From the NCBI RefSeq assembly GCF_014697615.1, contig NZ_JACJSD010000023.1, forward strand, positions 38,256 through 102,255: a stretch of DNA of 64,000 nt, written 5' to 3'. The DNA comes from Nostoc sp. FACHB-280. Lineage in GTDB: Bacteria > Cyanobacteriota > Cyanobacteriia > Cyanobacteriales > Nostocaceae. The notes below the pieces were generated by a model. That model was not told where the DNA came from. It did no database searches and saw nothing but the letters and a program-made list of their open reading frames with translations. A program made the position numbers and the translations under genes. This document shows positions 29,146 through 38,297 of the stretch, piece after piece (the first letter of the stretch is position 1; each line of letters starts with the position of its first letter).

Positions 29146-29679
29146 TTACTTTTTGGGCGAAATCAGCATCATCATATTTCTCCCCTCTTTTTTCGGTGCT
29201 TGCTGCACTTCACCAAAGGGTTCTAAGTCTGTCGCCATACGCTTGAGTAAATCTTCGGCTAAGTCACTGTGTTGAATTTCCCGACCCCGAAACATGACAG
29301 TCGCTTTAACTTTATCACCGTCCTTCAAGAAACGCTCTGCTTGTTTCACACGCACGTTATAGTCGTGTTCCTCAATTTTGTAGCGCATCTTTACTTCCTT
29401 GACATCGGCCGTGTGCTGCTTCTTCCGGGCTTCCCGCGCCTTCTTCTCTTGTTCAAACTTGTATTTCCCGTAGTCCATAATTCGGCAAACTGGCGGGTCA
29501 GCCTTATCACTCAGCAGCACTAAATCTAGCTCTTTTTCTTCAGCTAATTGCAGTGCTTCCTGAGGAGTGATAATTCCTAATTGGGAGCCATCAGTATCAA
29601 TGACTCTAATTTTAGGGAAGCGGATTCTTTCGTTGATTTGGGGCAGATCGCGAGTTCTTTTTTTCTCAATCACAGGCAT
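29146..29679 (-). CDS. infC: Translation initiation factor IF-3
   Basis: The 177-residue protein binds the 30S subunit and controls start-codon fidelity. The N-domain ([25 protein letters not shown]) and the linker and C-domain ([26 protein letters not shown], then [14 protein letters not shown]) are intact. The start here is ATG at 29679. L35 and L20 genes, often adjacent in bacteria, are not in the window. Downstream comes a strong hairpin. Confidence 0.96.
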   Translation of the reverse strand: MPVIEKKRTRDLPQINERIRFPKIRVIDTDGSQLGIITPQEALQLAEEKELDLVLLSDKADPPVCRIMDYGKYKFEQEKKAREARKKQHTADVKEVKMRYKIEEHDYNVRVKQAERFLKDGDKVKATVMFRGREIQHSDLAEDLLKRMATDLEPFGEVQQAPKKEGRNMMMLISPKK

Positions 29680-30110
29680 TATGATTTTTGGAAGCTCTCT
29701 TTTTAGAATGTGGTTTGGTTTTGCTTGGTATGCCTCAGAAGCACAATACTTAAAATAACTGAGGACTTAACAACGGGTTTTGGACTCAAGAGTAACTAAT
29801 CTATAGCCTAGTTACTAATGGCTGTATTTGTCATTCTACTCATAATGAAGAGAATTTCTCTGCAATAGTTAACTTAAATTACACAATTAAGCGCAGTGTT
29901 ATCCATTTTAACAATTATTTTCTCGATTATTGACAAATTGGTATAAATATACATTTGTTAGAGTGAGGGTGTAGGGGCTAGGGGTTAGAGGCTAGGGCGT
30001 GGCTTAATAAATACAGTTGTCCCATCAATCCTTATACCCTTACACTCTCTCATCCCTTAACTTCCTAGTCCCCAGCCCCTAGCCCCTAACTACTTTCTAC
30101 GGAGGTAAAC
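29680..30110. other. Intergenic region, 431 bp, with GGGGCTAGGGG repeat tract
   Basis: This is the divergent region between infC and the alpha/beta hydrolase. From 29961 to 30093 it contains a G-rich half (GGGGCTAGGGGTTAGAGGC) and a complementary C-rich half (CCCCAGCCCCTAGCCCC), a dispersed inverted repeat. The remainder should hold both promoters, which I cannot place with confidence. Confidence 0.6.
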
Positions 30111-31031
30111 TTGACAACAGCGATACACTGGCAGCAACGAGTTGGTAATCAACGAGATTGGGTTTGGCGAGGTTGGCAAACGCGTTATACCTACATCCGC
30201 CCTAGTAACACAGACCTTAATTCAACGCCTTTGATTTTGCTACATGGGTTTGGTGCTTCCATTGGGCATTGGCGACATAATTTAGAAATTTTAGGTGAAT
30301 GTCATACAGTTTATGCTTTAGATATGCTGGGCTTTGGCGCTTCCGAAAAAGCCCCAGCCAATTACAGCATTGAACTCTGGGTTGAACAGGTGTATGAGTT
30401 TTGGAAAGCATTTATCAGAAAACCTACTGTATTGATAGGTAATTCTAATGGTTCATTAATTTCTTTGGCGGCGGCGGCGGCTCATCCTGATATGGTGCAG
30501 GGAATTGTGATGATGAGTTTACCTGACCCATCATTAGAACAAGAAGCCATACCCCCGATTTTGCGACCATTGGTCAAAACTATCAAAAATATTGTGGCTT
30601 CCCCATTGATATTGCAGCCAGTATTTAAGTTTGTGCGTCAACCCAGCGTCTTGCGGCGCTGGGCGAGTTTGGCTTATGCAAATCCCGAAGCTATTACCGA
30701 TGAACTAATCGAAATTTTAGCTGGCCCTCCCCAAGATAGAGGTTCGGCGCGGGCTTTTAGTGCCTTATTTAAAGCGGCGATCGGTGTTAATTTTAGTCCT
30801 AGTGTCAAAGCTGTATTGCCAACATTAACAATTCCAATGCTGTTAATTTGGGGACAAAAAGACCGATTTGTACCGCCTATATTGGCTAGTCAATTTGCTC
30901 AATACAACGAAAAATTAGAACTACTCAATTTAGAGAATGTTGGGCATTGTCCCCATGATGAGTGTCCTGAACAAGTCAACCAAGTTATTTTAGATTGGAT
31001 GACTCGTTGTTTTGGCGATCGCCAGCCATAA
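30111..31031 (+). CDS. Alpha/beta hydrolase, possibly chlorophyll dephytylase-like
   Basis: The 306-residue protein starts at TTG 30111. A perfect GGAGG ribosome site seven bases upstream decides this start. The oxyanion loop LLHGFGASIGHWR, the nucleophile elbow GNSNGS (Ser), the acid in WGQKDRFVP and the His of NVGHCPHDE form a complete triad. Close cyanobacterial homologues of this type include proteins linked to chlorophyll dephytylation. That assignment is tentative; many similar hydrolases remain uncharacterised. Confidence 0.85.
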   Translation: MTTAIHWQQRVGNQRDWVWRGWQTRYTYIRPSNTDLNSTPLILLHGFGASIGHWRHNLEILGECHTVYALDMLGFGASEKAPANYSIELWVEQVYEFWKAFIRKPTVLIGNSNGSLISLAAAAAHPDMVQGIVMMSLPDPSLEQEAIPPILRPLVKTIKNIVASPLILQPVFKFVRQPSVLRRWASLAYANPEAITDELIEILAGPPQDRGSARAFSALFKAAIGVNFSPSVKAVLPTLTIPMLLIWGQKDRFVPPILASQFAQYNEKLELLNLENVGHCPHDECPEQVNQVILDWMTRCFGDRQP

Positions 31032-31047
31032 AATTAAGGCAGCATAT

Positions 31048-31410
31048 TTAGCCTATCTGAACTTGGTTGGTGTCAACGTTTGTGGCTCCATTCACAGTAC
31101 GAGCAACAGAAACCATTTTATTCAGAATTTCTTGGCTAGGGACTTTGCCTTTAAGAACCACAGTACCACCAGTCTGAGCCACCCATAGCGTATCTACATC
31201 ATCAAGCTGCTGGTCTTGATCAAATGCTAATGCAACACGCTTGGCTAAACCACTTTGGTCATATTCGCCATTCAAGCCAATCCGTTCTGGGGGGATAGAT
31301 TGAGTTGCTGTTGGTGCAGCAGTAGCAGCTTGTGGTACTGCTTGTGGAGCAGGATTAACTTGGGCATTTTGTGGTTTTTCTAAGCCAAATAATCTTTTTA
31401 ACCAACCCAT
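31048..31410 (-). CDS. BON-domain protein
   Basis: The 120-residue product starts MGWLKRLFGLEKPQN at ATG 31410 (a GTG or TTG extension upstream is not favoured). A proline- and alanine-rich linker precedes a C-terminal BON domain (GLAKRVALAFDQDQQLDDV, then GTVVLKGKVPSQEILNKM, then VNGATNVDTNQVQIG). BON domains bind phospholipid or other membrane components. It lies convergent to the hydrolase gene, 16 bp away. No signal peptide is evident. Confidence 0.8.
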   Translation of the reverse strand: MGWLKRLFGLEKPQNAQVNPAPQAVPQAATAAPTATQSIPPERIGLNGEYDQSGLAKRVALAFDQDQQLDDVDTLWVAQTGGTVVLKGKVPSQEILNKMVSVARTVNGATNVDTNQVQIG

Positions 31411-31686
31411 AAGTACTAATCTCCGATGAAAATTCCATAACATTATGAAGATAAAGGGTTTTGTTCATCATCTTCATCTGTCAAGGAAAAGATTTGTCTT
31501 CATCAGGCTTGCCACTTTGGGTATGATTTACCGAAAACTTCTTTGTAGAGCGTGTAGTGAGTGCAGGTATAAGTTTAAAATAGAAAATCACACTTATCAA
31601 AACATTTAGTTTAACAGTACGTGTAGGGTAGCCATTAGCTAGTGTTTGCGTTAGTCATAATGCTACCTGAGCCTGTGTTGGCAAAG

Positions 31687-32205
31687 ATGAAACATACCCT
31701 TTCTGTTCTGGTAGAAGACGAAGCGGGTGTTCTTTCCCGCATTTCTAGTTTGTTTGCCCGCCGTGGCTATAACATAGAAAGCCTTGCTGTTGGTCAAGCT
31801 GAACAGGGAGGAGTCTCCCGCATTACAATGGTTGTCGCTGGTGACGATCGCATAATCGAGCAAATCACCAAGCAACTATATAAGCTGGTCAACGTCCTCA
31901 AAGTTCAGGATATTACGGAAACTCCTTGTGTAGAGCGAGAGTTGATGCTTTTGAAGGTGAATGCGAATAGCAGCCACCGTTCTGAAGTCATTGAACTGGC
32001 TCAGATTTTCCGAGCGCGAGTTGTAGATGTCGCTGAAGATTCCCTCACTTTAGAAGTGGTGGGAGATCCTGGAAAAATGGTAGCTATTGTCCAAGTGCTA
32101 CAAAAATTTGGTCTTAAGGAAATAGCCCGGACTGGTAAAATCTCTCTGACTCGTGAATCTGGTGTGAATACTGAGTTACTCAAGTCTTTGGAAGCCAAGG
32201 TCTAA
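31687..32205 (+). CDS. ilvN: Acetolactate synthase small (regulatory) subunit
   Basis: The 172-residue protein is the regulatory subunit of acetohydroxyacid synthase, which confers valine feedback inhibition in branched-chain amino acid synthesis. The N-terminal ACT domain begins [20 protein letters not shown] and continues [17 protein letters not shown]. The C-terminal ACT-like domain includes [18 protein letters not shown] choose ATG 31687, which gives the usual N-terminus. The catalytic subunit gene is not nearby, as is common in cyanobacteria. A terminator follows at 32280. Confidence 0.95.
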   Translation: MKHTLSVLVEDEAGVLSRISSLFARRGYNIESLAVGQAEQGGVSRITMVVAGDDRIIEQITKQLYKLVNVLKVQDITETPCVERELMLLKVNANSSHRSEVIELAQIFRARVVDVAEDSLTLEVVGDPGKMVAIVQVLQKFGLKEIARTGKISLTRESGVNTELLKSLEAKV

Positions 32206-32279
32206 TTTTCTGCGATCGCATTGCTGTGTACTTGGTAGCTTAAATAATCAAACTACCCCAAAAATTATCGCAGCTATTA

Positions 32280-32304
32280 CCCCGACAATTTGGCGGGGTT
32301 TTTT
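32280..32304 (+). terminator. Rho-independent terminator of ilvN
   Basis: CCCCG pairs with CGGGG around a short loop and is followed by six T residues. It lies 75 bp past the ilvN stop on the same strand. Confidence 0.75.
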
Positions 32305-32639
32305 CATGATTTAGGTCAAAAGAGGTAGGGTAGCGAGGAGAATATTTCCCAATTCCCCCTGCTCCCTGCTCCTTGTCCTCTTCTCTCTGCCACAATATTA
32401 TTCGGTGTATTTTCTACTGAAGTACCTGGACTATGAATCTTTTTTTATAGTTGCTCACGGAATTTTTTCGTAAATATCTTTGTATTTAAGTTAACATTTT
32501 AATAAAAAAATTACTTAAATAAGTATAGTTGAATCAGCAATAGCTAGTATAACTACTTAAATTACTTTTAACGTAAACACATAAAGTTCACACAATCAAC
32601 ACAAATTCACGGTAGTCATTGATGAAATTTTCACTAAAC

Positions 32640-32807
32640 TCTGTCTGTAACGACTGTGATGACGAATGAATCCAAAGCAGTTAAACTGTTTTGCAAGAGA
32701 TTAGAGATTAGGTAAAGAGCTGAAGTTGTAAGATATCAGCTTTTTAAATAGGGTTAGAGTTCAGTAATCTACATAGAAAACCGTAGCAGTTCCCCTACGG
32801 TTTTTTT
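32640..32807 (+). ncRNA. Candidate non-coding RNA ending in a terminator
   Basis: No protein frame is visible, yet the stretch holds ordered hairpins: CAGTTAAACTG, then AGCTGA...TCAGCTTTTT near 32720-32745, then the strong terminator at 32778-32807. An isolated terminator 570 bp from the ilvN stop, which already has its own, suggests an independent transcript. I cannot assign it to a known family. The start is a guess. Confidence 0.35.
32778..32807 (+). terminator. Rho-independent terminator
   Basis: AAACCGTAG pairs with CTACGGTTT over a short loop, followed by a run of seven T residues. No coding gene ends just before it, which is why an upstream RNA gene is suspected. Confidence 0.8.
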
Positions 32808-33005
32808 ATTATGTGAAATATTGCGTGAAAAGACTTAAGTTTGCTTGGTTTTAAATGTATTAAAAAAGGCAATTTGATAGCTAAAAACAGCGCAATTCTG
32901 CACACAAATATATTTGTCTAAACAAATTATCCAGTGATTTTACCGCACCAAAAATCAAGAAAGTATGAATAAAAAAGAATATATAGTTCAACAAATTTAC
33001 AGTCT

Positions 33006-33398
33006 ATGTTTTTAAAGAGCTTTGGTGGCGTTGTAGTAGCAATGACATTGTTAGTAGGTAATACAGCTATTGCTCAAACTACTGATACCCAGTTAGCGTT
33101 TCATATACAAGTAGGCTCTGATAATGATGGTAATCCAATTATTTTAGATGCAGGATCGGTGCAAGGAAGTGAATATACGATCTTGCAAAAACAAGGTAAT
33201 GGTATAACAAAAACTACTTTTCGTGCCTCTTGTGCTGAGGGGCGCTTGTTTTCTGAAACAGCTGCTAACTACAGTGCAGATGGCCAGTTAATTAGCGAGA
33301 AACCAACTAAGCAAGAATTTACACCCCAACCTGGAACTCCCGAAGCTAATTCGATGGAGATTGTTTGTCAAACCGCCAGTAAAGAAGGTAATCAGTAA
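33006..33398 (+). CDS. Small secreted protein of unknown function
   Basis: The 130-residue product has a signal peptide (MFLKSFGGVVVAMTLLVGNT, cleavage after AIAQ). The mature part is beta-rich, with two cysteines (SCAEG and VCQTAS) that could form a disulfide. It is small and polar with no domain I recognise. It lies 70 bp before the membrane protein gene on the same strand. Confidence 0.7.
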   Translation: MFLKSFGGVVVAMTLLVGNTAIAQTTDTQLAFHIQVGSDNDGNPIILDAGSVQGSEYTILQKQGNGITKTTFRASCAEGRLFSETAANYSADGQLISEKPTKQEFTPQPGTPEANSMEIVCQTASKEGNQ

Positions 33399-33468
33399 GC
33401 ATCCATAAAATGAAACTTTTCCGAGATTTCATCAGTCTGAGGTTTCAAATTCTGTAATAAAAATATCA

Positions 33469-34872
33469 ATGTCATCTTCTAATCAGGGTATTCCTGGATT
33501 ACCTGATCTGACTCATCCAATAGAACTACTCCAGTTTGGCAACCAACTGCTCAAAGCCTCAATTTTATTAGTTTTTTTAGTGATAGCTTTGGGTGTGGCG
33601 ATCGCACTAATGAGTTTCGCCTTGCGTCGCCATCAGCAAGAAAATGTAATTTTTCTTGATCAGTGGGTGGTGCATTACTCCCAAATTTTACGGGGGTTAC
33701 AACACCTCACCTTGGTATTAGTTCTATTGGTAGTCGGATTTTTTCTTTGTTCAACTTTAGGTAATCGCTATCATCACTGGGAACAAGCCAAGGTTGTGCA
33801 AGTTGCTCAAACAGTGGATGGGGATAAATTAGAACAAGTTGCACCCCAAGTCCGCTATGTAATTCAAGAGCCATTCACCTATAACAACCAAGTCAACGGC
33901 AAAATCGTCAAGGTCAATGATACAAGGGAAGTTACCCGGTTTTTGGCCTTGGCAGGCTCGCAGATTCAAGTCAAACTTGAGCAGAACACAGATGTGCAAG
34001 GTCGTAGCGCGGTTTATCGCATAGATTACAGCGCAGATTATAAAGTCGTCAATCGGCTCAAAGATAATCAAAGTTTTTTCTTTGAAGCACCACCACCCGA
34101 CGGCTATTCACTACTGGCTAACTACAAAGTCGAACGTTCCGGGACTCGACTGGAACCGCCTAACCCTGGCGACTACGCATTTCCCTTTCGTTTGTCACCG
34201 GGAGAAACTGCTAACTTTCGCGTTACCTATCAAGCTCAAAGTGGGCCGCGTTGGGTTTACAATGCTACGGGACAAATGCTGACCAATTTTCGCCTGACAG
34301 CAACTGCGAATTTTGCGCCTGTGGAATTTGCGAGTGGGATTGTACCTAACGAAATTAAAGCTGATGGTCGTAGCACTCAGTATAGTTGGATATTCAATGA
34401 CAATGTTGCGGTAAAAAATCCCTTTGGAGTTTTTACTAACACCGCACCTATCCGTAATACTGGGATTATACCTAGGTTGTTATTATTAGCACCAGCAATA
34501 TTTCTCTGGTGGATCTTGCTGTTATATTTATCAGTACCCATGAGCTTGAAAAATGTGGCGATCGCCTCTGGGATGTTTTTCGCCTGCATTTTAACCTTGA
34601 CCTACCTGGCTCGCTTCATGAATCCTGAACTAGCCTGGACAATGATTTCCCTCATCTTTCTCACACTGAGTTGGGGATTAGGCTCAAACCGCATCGCTGC
34701 TATTGCAGTTATCATCTGTTCAATTGCTGGGGCGGTGTTACCTGTGTTTGGATTGTTAGTTCCATTTAGTGGTTTAACCTTAAGTGGAGCAGCTTTGTTG
34801 TCAGCAGTGTGGTTAGCAGTTCGTCACTGGTATAGCTGGTACAGTTTTCCTATAGAAGACAGGGTGAAGTAA
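33469..34872 (+). CDS. Integral membrane protein of unknown function
   Basis: The 467-residue protein has two N-terminal membrane helices (residues about 28-52 and 82-100), then a soluble extracytoplasmic domain of about 220 residues containing a tyrosine- and asparagine-rich beta sequence, then about five helices from residue 335 onward (IIPRLLLLAPAIFLWWILLL, VAIIASGMFF type). I do not recognise a family with certainty. The layout recalls inner-membrane proteins with a large periplasmic loop. A HIP1 site lies inside the gene. Confidence 0.75.
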   Translation: MSSSNQGIPGLPDLTHPIELLQFGNQLLKASILLVFLVIALGVAIALMSFALRRHQQENVIFLDQWVVHYSQILRGLQHLTLVLVLLVVGFFLCSTLGNRYHHWEQAKVVQVAQTVDGDKLEQVAPQVRYVIQEPFTYNNQVNGKIVKVNDTREVTRFLALAGSQIQVKLEQNTDVQGRSAVYRIDYSADYKVVNRLKDNQSFFFEAPPPDGYSLLANYKVERSGTRLEPPNPGDYAFPFRLSPGETANFRVTYQAQSGPRWVYNATGQMLTNFRLTATANFAPVEFASGIVPNEIKADGRSTQYSWIFNDNVAVKNPFGVFTNTAPIRNTGIIPRLLLLAPAIFLWWILLLYLSVPMSLKNVAIASGMFFACILTLTYLARFMNPELAWTMISLIFLTLSWGLGSNRIAAIAVIICSIAGAVLPVFGLLVPFSGLTLSGAALLSAVWLAVRHWYSWYSFPIEDRVK

Positions 34873-34994
34873 CTGCCAAAGATTGCTAGAACCATTTCTA
34901 ATCAATAAGTATCTTCAAGATTTTTCCAAAATTTCCTAGCAAAACACTTGACACTCACCCACCTCCGACTGCTATATTAACAGAGGTGAAGCGA

Positions 34995-35066
34995 TGGGGC
35001 GTCGCCAAGTGGTAAGGCAGCGGGTTTTGGTCCCGCCATCCCTAGGTTCGAATCCTAGCGCCCCAG
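34995..35066 (+). tRNA. tRNA-Gln (anticodon UUG)
   Basis: A 72-base cloverleaf is complete. The acceptor arms TGGGGCG and CGCCCCA pair perfectly, with G as the discriminator base. The D arm is CGCCAAGTGGTAAGGC, the anticodon stem GCGGG/CCCGC holds the loop TTTTGGT with anticodon TTG, and the T arm is CTAGGTTCGAATCCTAG. No CCA is encoded. A terminator follows directly. Confidence 0.95.
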
Positions 35067-35076
35067 TAATTGAAAG

Positions 35077-35100
35077 GGTAGATTTATCTACCTTTTTTTT
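35077..35100 (+). terminator. Terminator of the tRNA-Gln gene
   Basis: GGTAGAT and ATCTACC form a perfect stem with a two-base loop, followed by eight T residues, ten bases after the tRNA. Confidence 0.85.
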
Positions 35101-35302
35101 ATGTTTAAAATTGCTGACTGGCTTTTATTCAGGCTAAGACTTTTTACTGATGTGATGTCTTTCAGCAACTTTAGCTTTTATATTTGTACCATCAGCTTCT
35201 CACTAGTCTCCTTTATTTTTAGATATTTTTAACTTGATTCAAATCAGTTCTTAAATATCTGCTGTCATCCTGAGTTTGATTGATCATCCAGGGTGAGAAA
35301 AG

Positions 35303-35480
35303 ATGATTGGGAAAAAAGTTTTGCTGATGGCGATGGGGATGATGGTAGCAATTGCCCTTGGGACTTTAACAGATTTGAAAGGAGTTGCCCAAACTCCCAC
35401 AGATTTGGATTTAGCGGCTTATCACGCGCCAATTCACTATCAAAATACCGATAGTACCAAATTACGCGATCGCGGATACA
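35303..35480 (+). pseudogene. Truncated gene for a secreted protein
   Basis: ATG 35303 starts a good signal peptide (MIGKKVLLMAMGMMVAIALG) followed by AQTPTDLDLAAYHAPIHYQN. This looks like the N-terminus of a larger exported protein. Past about residue 55 the sequence loses coherence, and the frame runs antisense into the alternative oxidase 3' end. I read this as a gene truncated by a rearrangement that placed the oxidase gene here. A small intact peptide gene is the alternative. Confidence 0.55.
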
Positions 35481-35536
35481 CTTCCAGTCATCTTCCTTTT
35501 GCCCCCTCATATTCTCAAAAATGGATAAATTCGAGC

Positions 35537-36223
35537 TTAGTTAACATCAACATCAAATTTAGTTGCAACTATCTTCATTTCCAATGTATGCGGACTCTTA
35601 AATGAAAGTTGTGCGTTAGCTTTTTGACAAGCCTGCATAGTTTTGACGTGTTCCATTTCATCATCTCGAATTGCCACAAACACATCATAAAGATTTTCGA
35701 TTGTAGGGCGGCGTTCGGCGGGTGTATGAGATGTTTGAAACTCATCAAACATATATAAATCGCCGTCACGATAGTAACGGATTGAGATAACTGGTGGTGT
35801 TTGTGCTTTTAATTCAACCTCGTTTGCTGTCAAGAATTTGTGATAGCTGATGTATGCGTGTTTTTCTACCAATTCCATAAAATGATAGGCAGAACGAGGC
35901 TTAATGAAATACAAAAAAGTGATAATCCAGTAATAGATTAATGCTGTGGTTTTTGCTAAGATTCTATCTCCCCAAAATGCGTCTCCACCCAAGGATTCCA
36001 TAATCAATAGGTGATGGAGTTCATTCCAGGATTCGGCAAAATGAACCTTCAGCCAATCAGCTTTGCGCCATAATCCCAAAGTTTCGTACAGATGCAACAC
36101 CGAGAGATAAGAAAAGTAAGGGACACGCGCTACGGTTTCTAAAACATAAAAGCGAGGATAAGGGCGATCGCGATAAATAGTATTGATGACGAATACTAAA
36201 ATACTCACAAGTAAGCGAATCAT
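35537..36223 (-). CDS. Alternative oxidase / plastid terminal oxidase-like diiron oxidase
   Basis: The 228-residue membrane-bound diiron protein oxidises plastoquinol and reduces oxygen to water. Its iron-binding motifs are FYVLETVARVPY, SWNELHHLLIMESLGG, LVEKHAYISYHKF and VAIRDDEMEHVKTM. It lacks the long transit region of plant enzymes. I start at ATG 36223, preceded by GGAG at a good distance. ATGs at 36235 and 36247 are alternatives. Such enzymes relieve over-reduction of the photosynthetic chain. The 3' end meets a truncated gene. Confidence 0.92.
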   Translation of the reverse strand: MIRLLVSILVFVINTIYRDRPYPRFYVLETVARVPYFSYLSVLHLYETLGLWRKADWLKVHFAESWNELHHLLIMESLGGDAFWGDRILAKTTALIYYWIITFLYFIKPRSAYHFMELVEKHAYISYHKFLTANEVELKAQTPPVISIRYYRDGDLYMFDEFQTSHTPAERRPTIENLYDVFVAIRDDEMEHVKTMQACQKANAQLSFKSPHTLEMKIVATKFDVDVN

Positions 36224-36414
36224 AGCCGTCTCCATGTGTGCTTGCAAGAAAAGGAGTCGTGAGCATACCTAATTTCGTGATATCACCCGTAAAATTTCTT
36301 ATAAAGCTAAAATTTGAGGAACTTGTGAGGAATAGTGAAATTGAAGCCTAGTAAAATGCGATCGCATTGATTTGACTCAACTGATAGCATATATCAAAAA
36401 CTGTTTTAAAGTTC

Positions 36415-36447
36415 AGATCCCCGACTTCTTGAAGAAGTCGGGGATCT
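36415..36447. repeat. Long perfect palindrome, AGATCCCCGACTTCTT arms
   Basis: Sixteen-base arms with a one-base centre (AGATCCCCGACTTCTT, G, AAGAAGTCGGGGATCT) form a very stable hairpin. It lies just after the GHL10 gene stop on the reverse strand and could terminate it. The unit is also a widely dispersed Nostoc palindrome. Confidence 0.75.
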
Positions 36448-36478
36448 TGTTTCTCATGGCTAAATGTCAACCTACTTG

Positions 36479-37738
36479 TCAGAGTTTGGCGCGAACTACT
36501 GGATAAGGGAACAGCCGCTTAAATCCTTCCTGACGTTCTGCTACTGTTTCAGGGGCAACATCCCACAAGCTTTCATAATAGAAAAAGGCTACACCTAAAC
36601 CCCGTTCTTGAACAGCCCGTACCTGAGCCTTAATTTGTTGCATTGGGACTGGGTTATTGCGTAACCCGGCCATAATTCCGATTCCGGTAGGAATTTTTTG
36701 TTGTGCTTCTTGAATTTCGCCACGTCCGATATTGGCGATAAAACTTTGCAGATTAGGACGATAAACTTGCACAATTAGCTCATCTACAATATTTTGTCTG
36801 ATCCAAGCCAGCCAATCTTGCAGATGGAACTTGTAAGCAAAGTCATAATAATTTGGTGAAACCGAGAAAATTGCATCGGGTTTTCTGGCTTTTACTGCTT
36901 GGTTGAGTCTTACCATGAAAGCGGTAATTTTATCTGCCCGCCACTTTACCCAAGCTGAATCATTAGGGTTTGCAGGGGGATTGTTTTTGGTTTCTTGAGT
37001 ATATAAAGCTACCGTATATTTGTCATAACCAAATTCATGGGGCAAACTCATGTGGTCGTCAAACTGAATACCATCCGCATCATATTGGGTGACGACTTCT
37101 AGTACCAAGTTGGTGATGAACTGCTGTACTTGGGGATGGAAAGGGTTCAACCAGACAACTTCACCCGCCGCGCTGATAGAAGTTTCGCTACCATTGCGCT
37201 TTTGCGTTAACCACTCTGGATGATTTAATGCTAACTCGGATGTTGGCGGAGCCATAAACCCAAACTCGAACCAGGGTATAGCTAATAAACCTTGACGATG
37301 GGCTTGATTAATTAAGTCTGCGAGGATATCTTGCCCCTCTAAACCACGGGTAATAAAAGGTTGAATACCTGCACTTTGGGCGGTTGCACTCGGATACATT
37401 GCATAACCAGAGTTCCACACCACAGGATAGATAGTGTTGAAGTTGAGGCGTTGTAGGTGTTTTACAGCTTCCTGCACCTTGGCGCGATCGCGCAGAACAT
37501 TAAAATCATTGTTAGTCATCCACACACCGCGAATTTCTTGGCGTGGTAGTTGTGCGATCGCTGGTTTTAAACCATCTACTACCAATACTGCCACGAAAGA
37601 GACCAACATCAGCACAGGCACCAGCCGTTTTAGCTTGCGCCCCAAACCTGGGAAAGTAAAGAGTTTCATCGGGTTGAATGATTTGTCACCTACCCACTCA
37701 CGCCATCGCTGGTTTTTGTGATGGAATTTATTAGCCAT
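36479..37738 (-). CDS. GHL10-type (DUF187) glycoside hydrolase-like protein
   Basis: The 419-residue protein has an N-terminal signal anchor (LVPVLMLVSFVAVLVVDGL, residues about 39-57). A TIM-barrel GHL10 domain follows, with EIRGVWMTNNDFNVL, then FNTIYPVVWNSGYAMYPS, then DGIQFDDHMSLPHEFGYD and NIVDELIVQVYRPN. It is predicted to act on an extracellular glycan, but no substrate is known. Length is normal for cyanobacterial members. Confidence 0.85.
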   Translation of the reverse strand: MANKFHHKNQRWREWVGDKSFNPMKLFTFPGLGRKLKRLVPVLMLVSFVAVLVVDGLKPAIAQLPRQEIRGVWMTNNDFNVLRDRAKVQEAVKHLQRLNFNTIYPVVWNSGYAMYPSATAQSAGIQPFITRGLEGQDILADLINQAHRQGLLAIPWFEFGFMAPPTSELALNHPEWLTQKRNGSETSISAAGEVVWLNPFHPQVQQFITNLVLEVVTQYDADGIQFDDHMSLPHEFGYDKYTVALYTQETKNNPPANPNDSAWVKWRADKITAFMVRLNQAVKARKPDAIFSVSPNYYDFAYKFHLQDWLAWIRQNIVDELIVQVYRPNLQSFIANIGRGEIQEAQQKIPTGIGIMAGLRNNPVPMQQIKAQVRAVQERGLGVAFFYYESLWDVAPETVAERQEGFKRLFPYPVVRAKL

Positions 37739-38297
37739 ATAGCCTTGAAGTATTCGTGTTTACTAGAGGAATGGTTAATTGGTAGTTGTTCATTCAATGC
37801 TGCACATCGAACTTCTGCACCGGAGAAACTCAGATAGAATTCATACCGTCAATTCAAGATGACGTAATCAGTATCCATTAGTGTCCAATATACATTGCTT
37901 CTAACCGTTAGTTTACCAAGTCTTTATTTTACATGGCATAGCTGAAATTATTACCAATTATTACTGATAATATAGTGTATTATTAATAACCTGAGATGCC
38001 AAAAACGGGCGATGATACTGTGTTAAATTACAATCGACCACAGCAATAATACTGAGATTAATGTTGAATTAGAAAATTGCTGTGATGAATTCTAGTTAGC
38101 TGGTATGCAATCACCAATGACTCAGGAAGGACTTTACAGGTGGTGATGAAATATGAGAGATGTTTGAGCTTAGTCTGAAATTTATCATCCCTCAATATTT
38201 CCATCCAGGCAACTGCTTTCCACCTGAGACTGTTGTTAATCGGCTAATTCTGTGACAATGATTAACAATAAGCCAGAATACTTAATCTCAGCTACCC
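37739..38297. other. Intergenic region, 559 bp, nothing recognised
   Basis: This is the divergent gap between the GHL10 gene and hpt. It is AT-rich, with no coding signature, no hairpin-T terminator and no repeat that I can tie to the families elsewhere in the window. Promoters for both flanking genes should lie here. Confidence 0.5.

Larger units (their letters stand above)
32305..33005. other. Intergenic region, ~700 bp, no protein gene seen
   Basis: The first part has dispersed low-complexity sequence (CCCCCTGCTCCCTGCTCC). The middle is AT-rich. The part from 32640 to 32807 ends in a strong terminator and may be a non-coding RNA gene. The last 200 bp should contain the promoter of the secreted-protein gene at 33006. 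Confidence 0.55.

Noticed and set aside
29961..30093. G-rich tract as a quadruplex regulator
   Set aside because: It fits a dispersed inverted repeat equally well, and nothing ties it to either neighbouring gene.
35120..35220. Possible transposase fragment (reverse-strand frame with ADGTNIKAKVAERHH)
   Set aside because: Only about 20 residues are readable, bounded by stops; too little to support.
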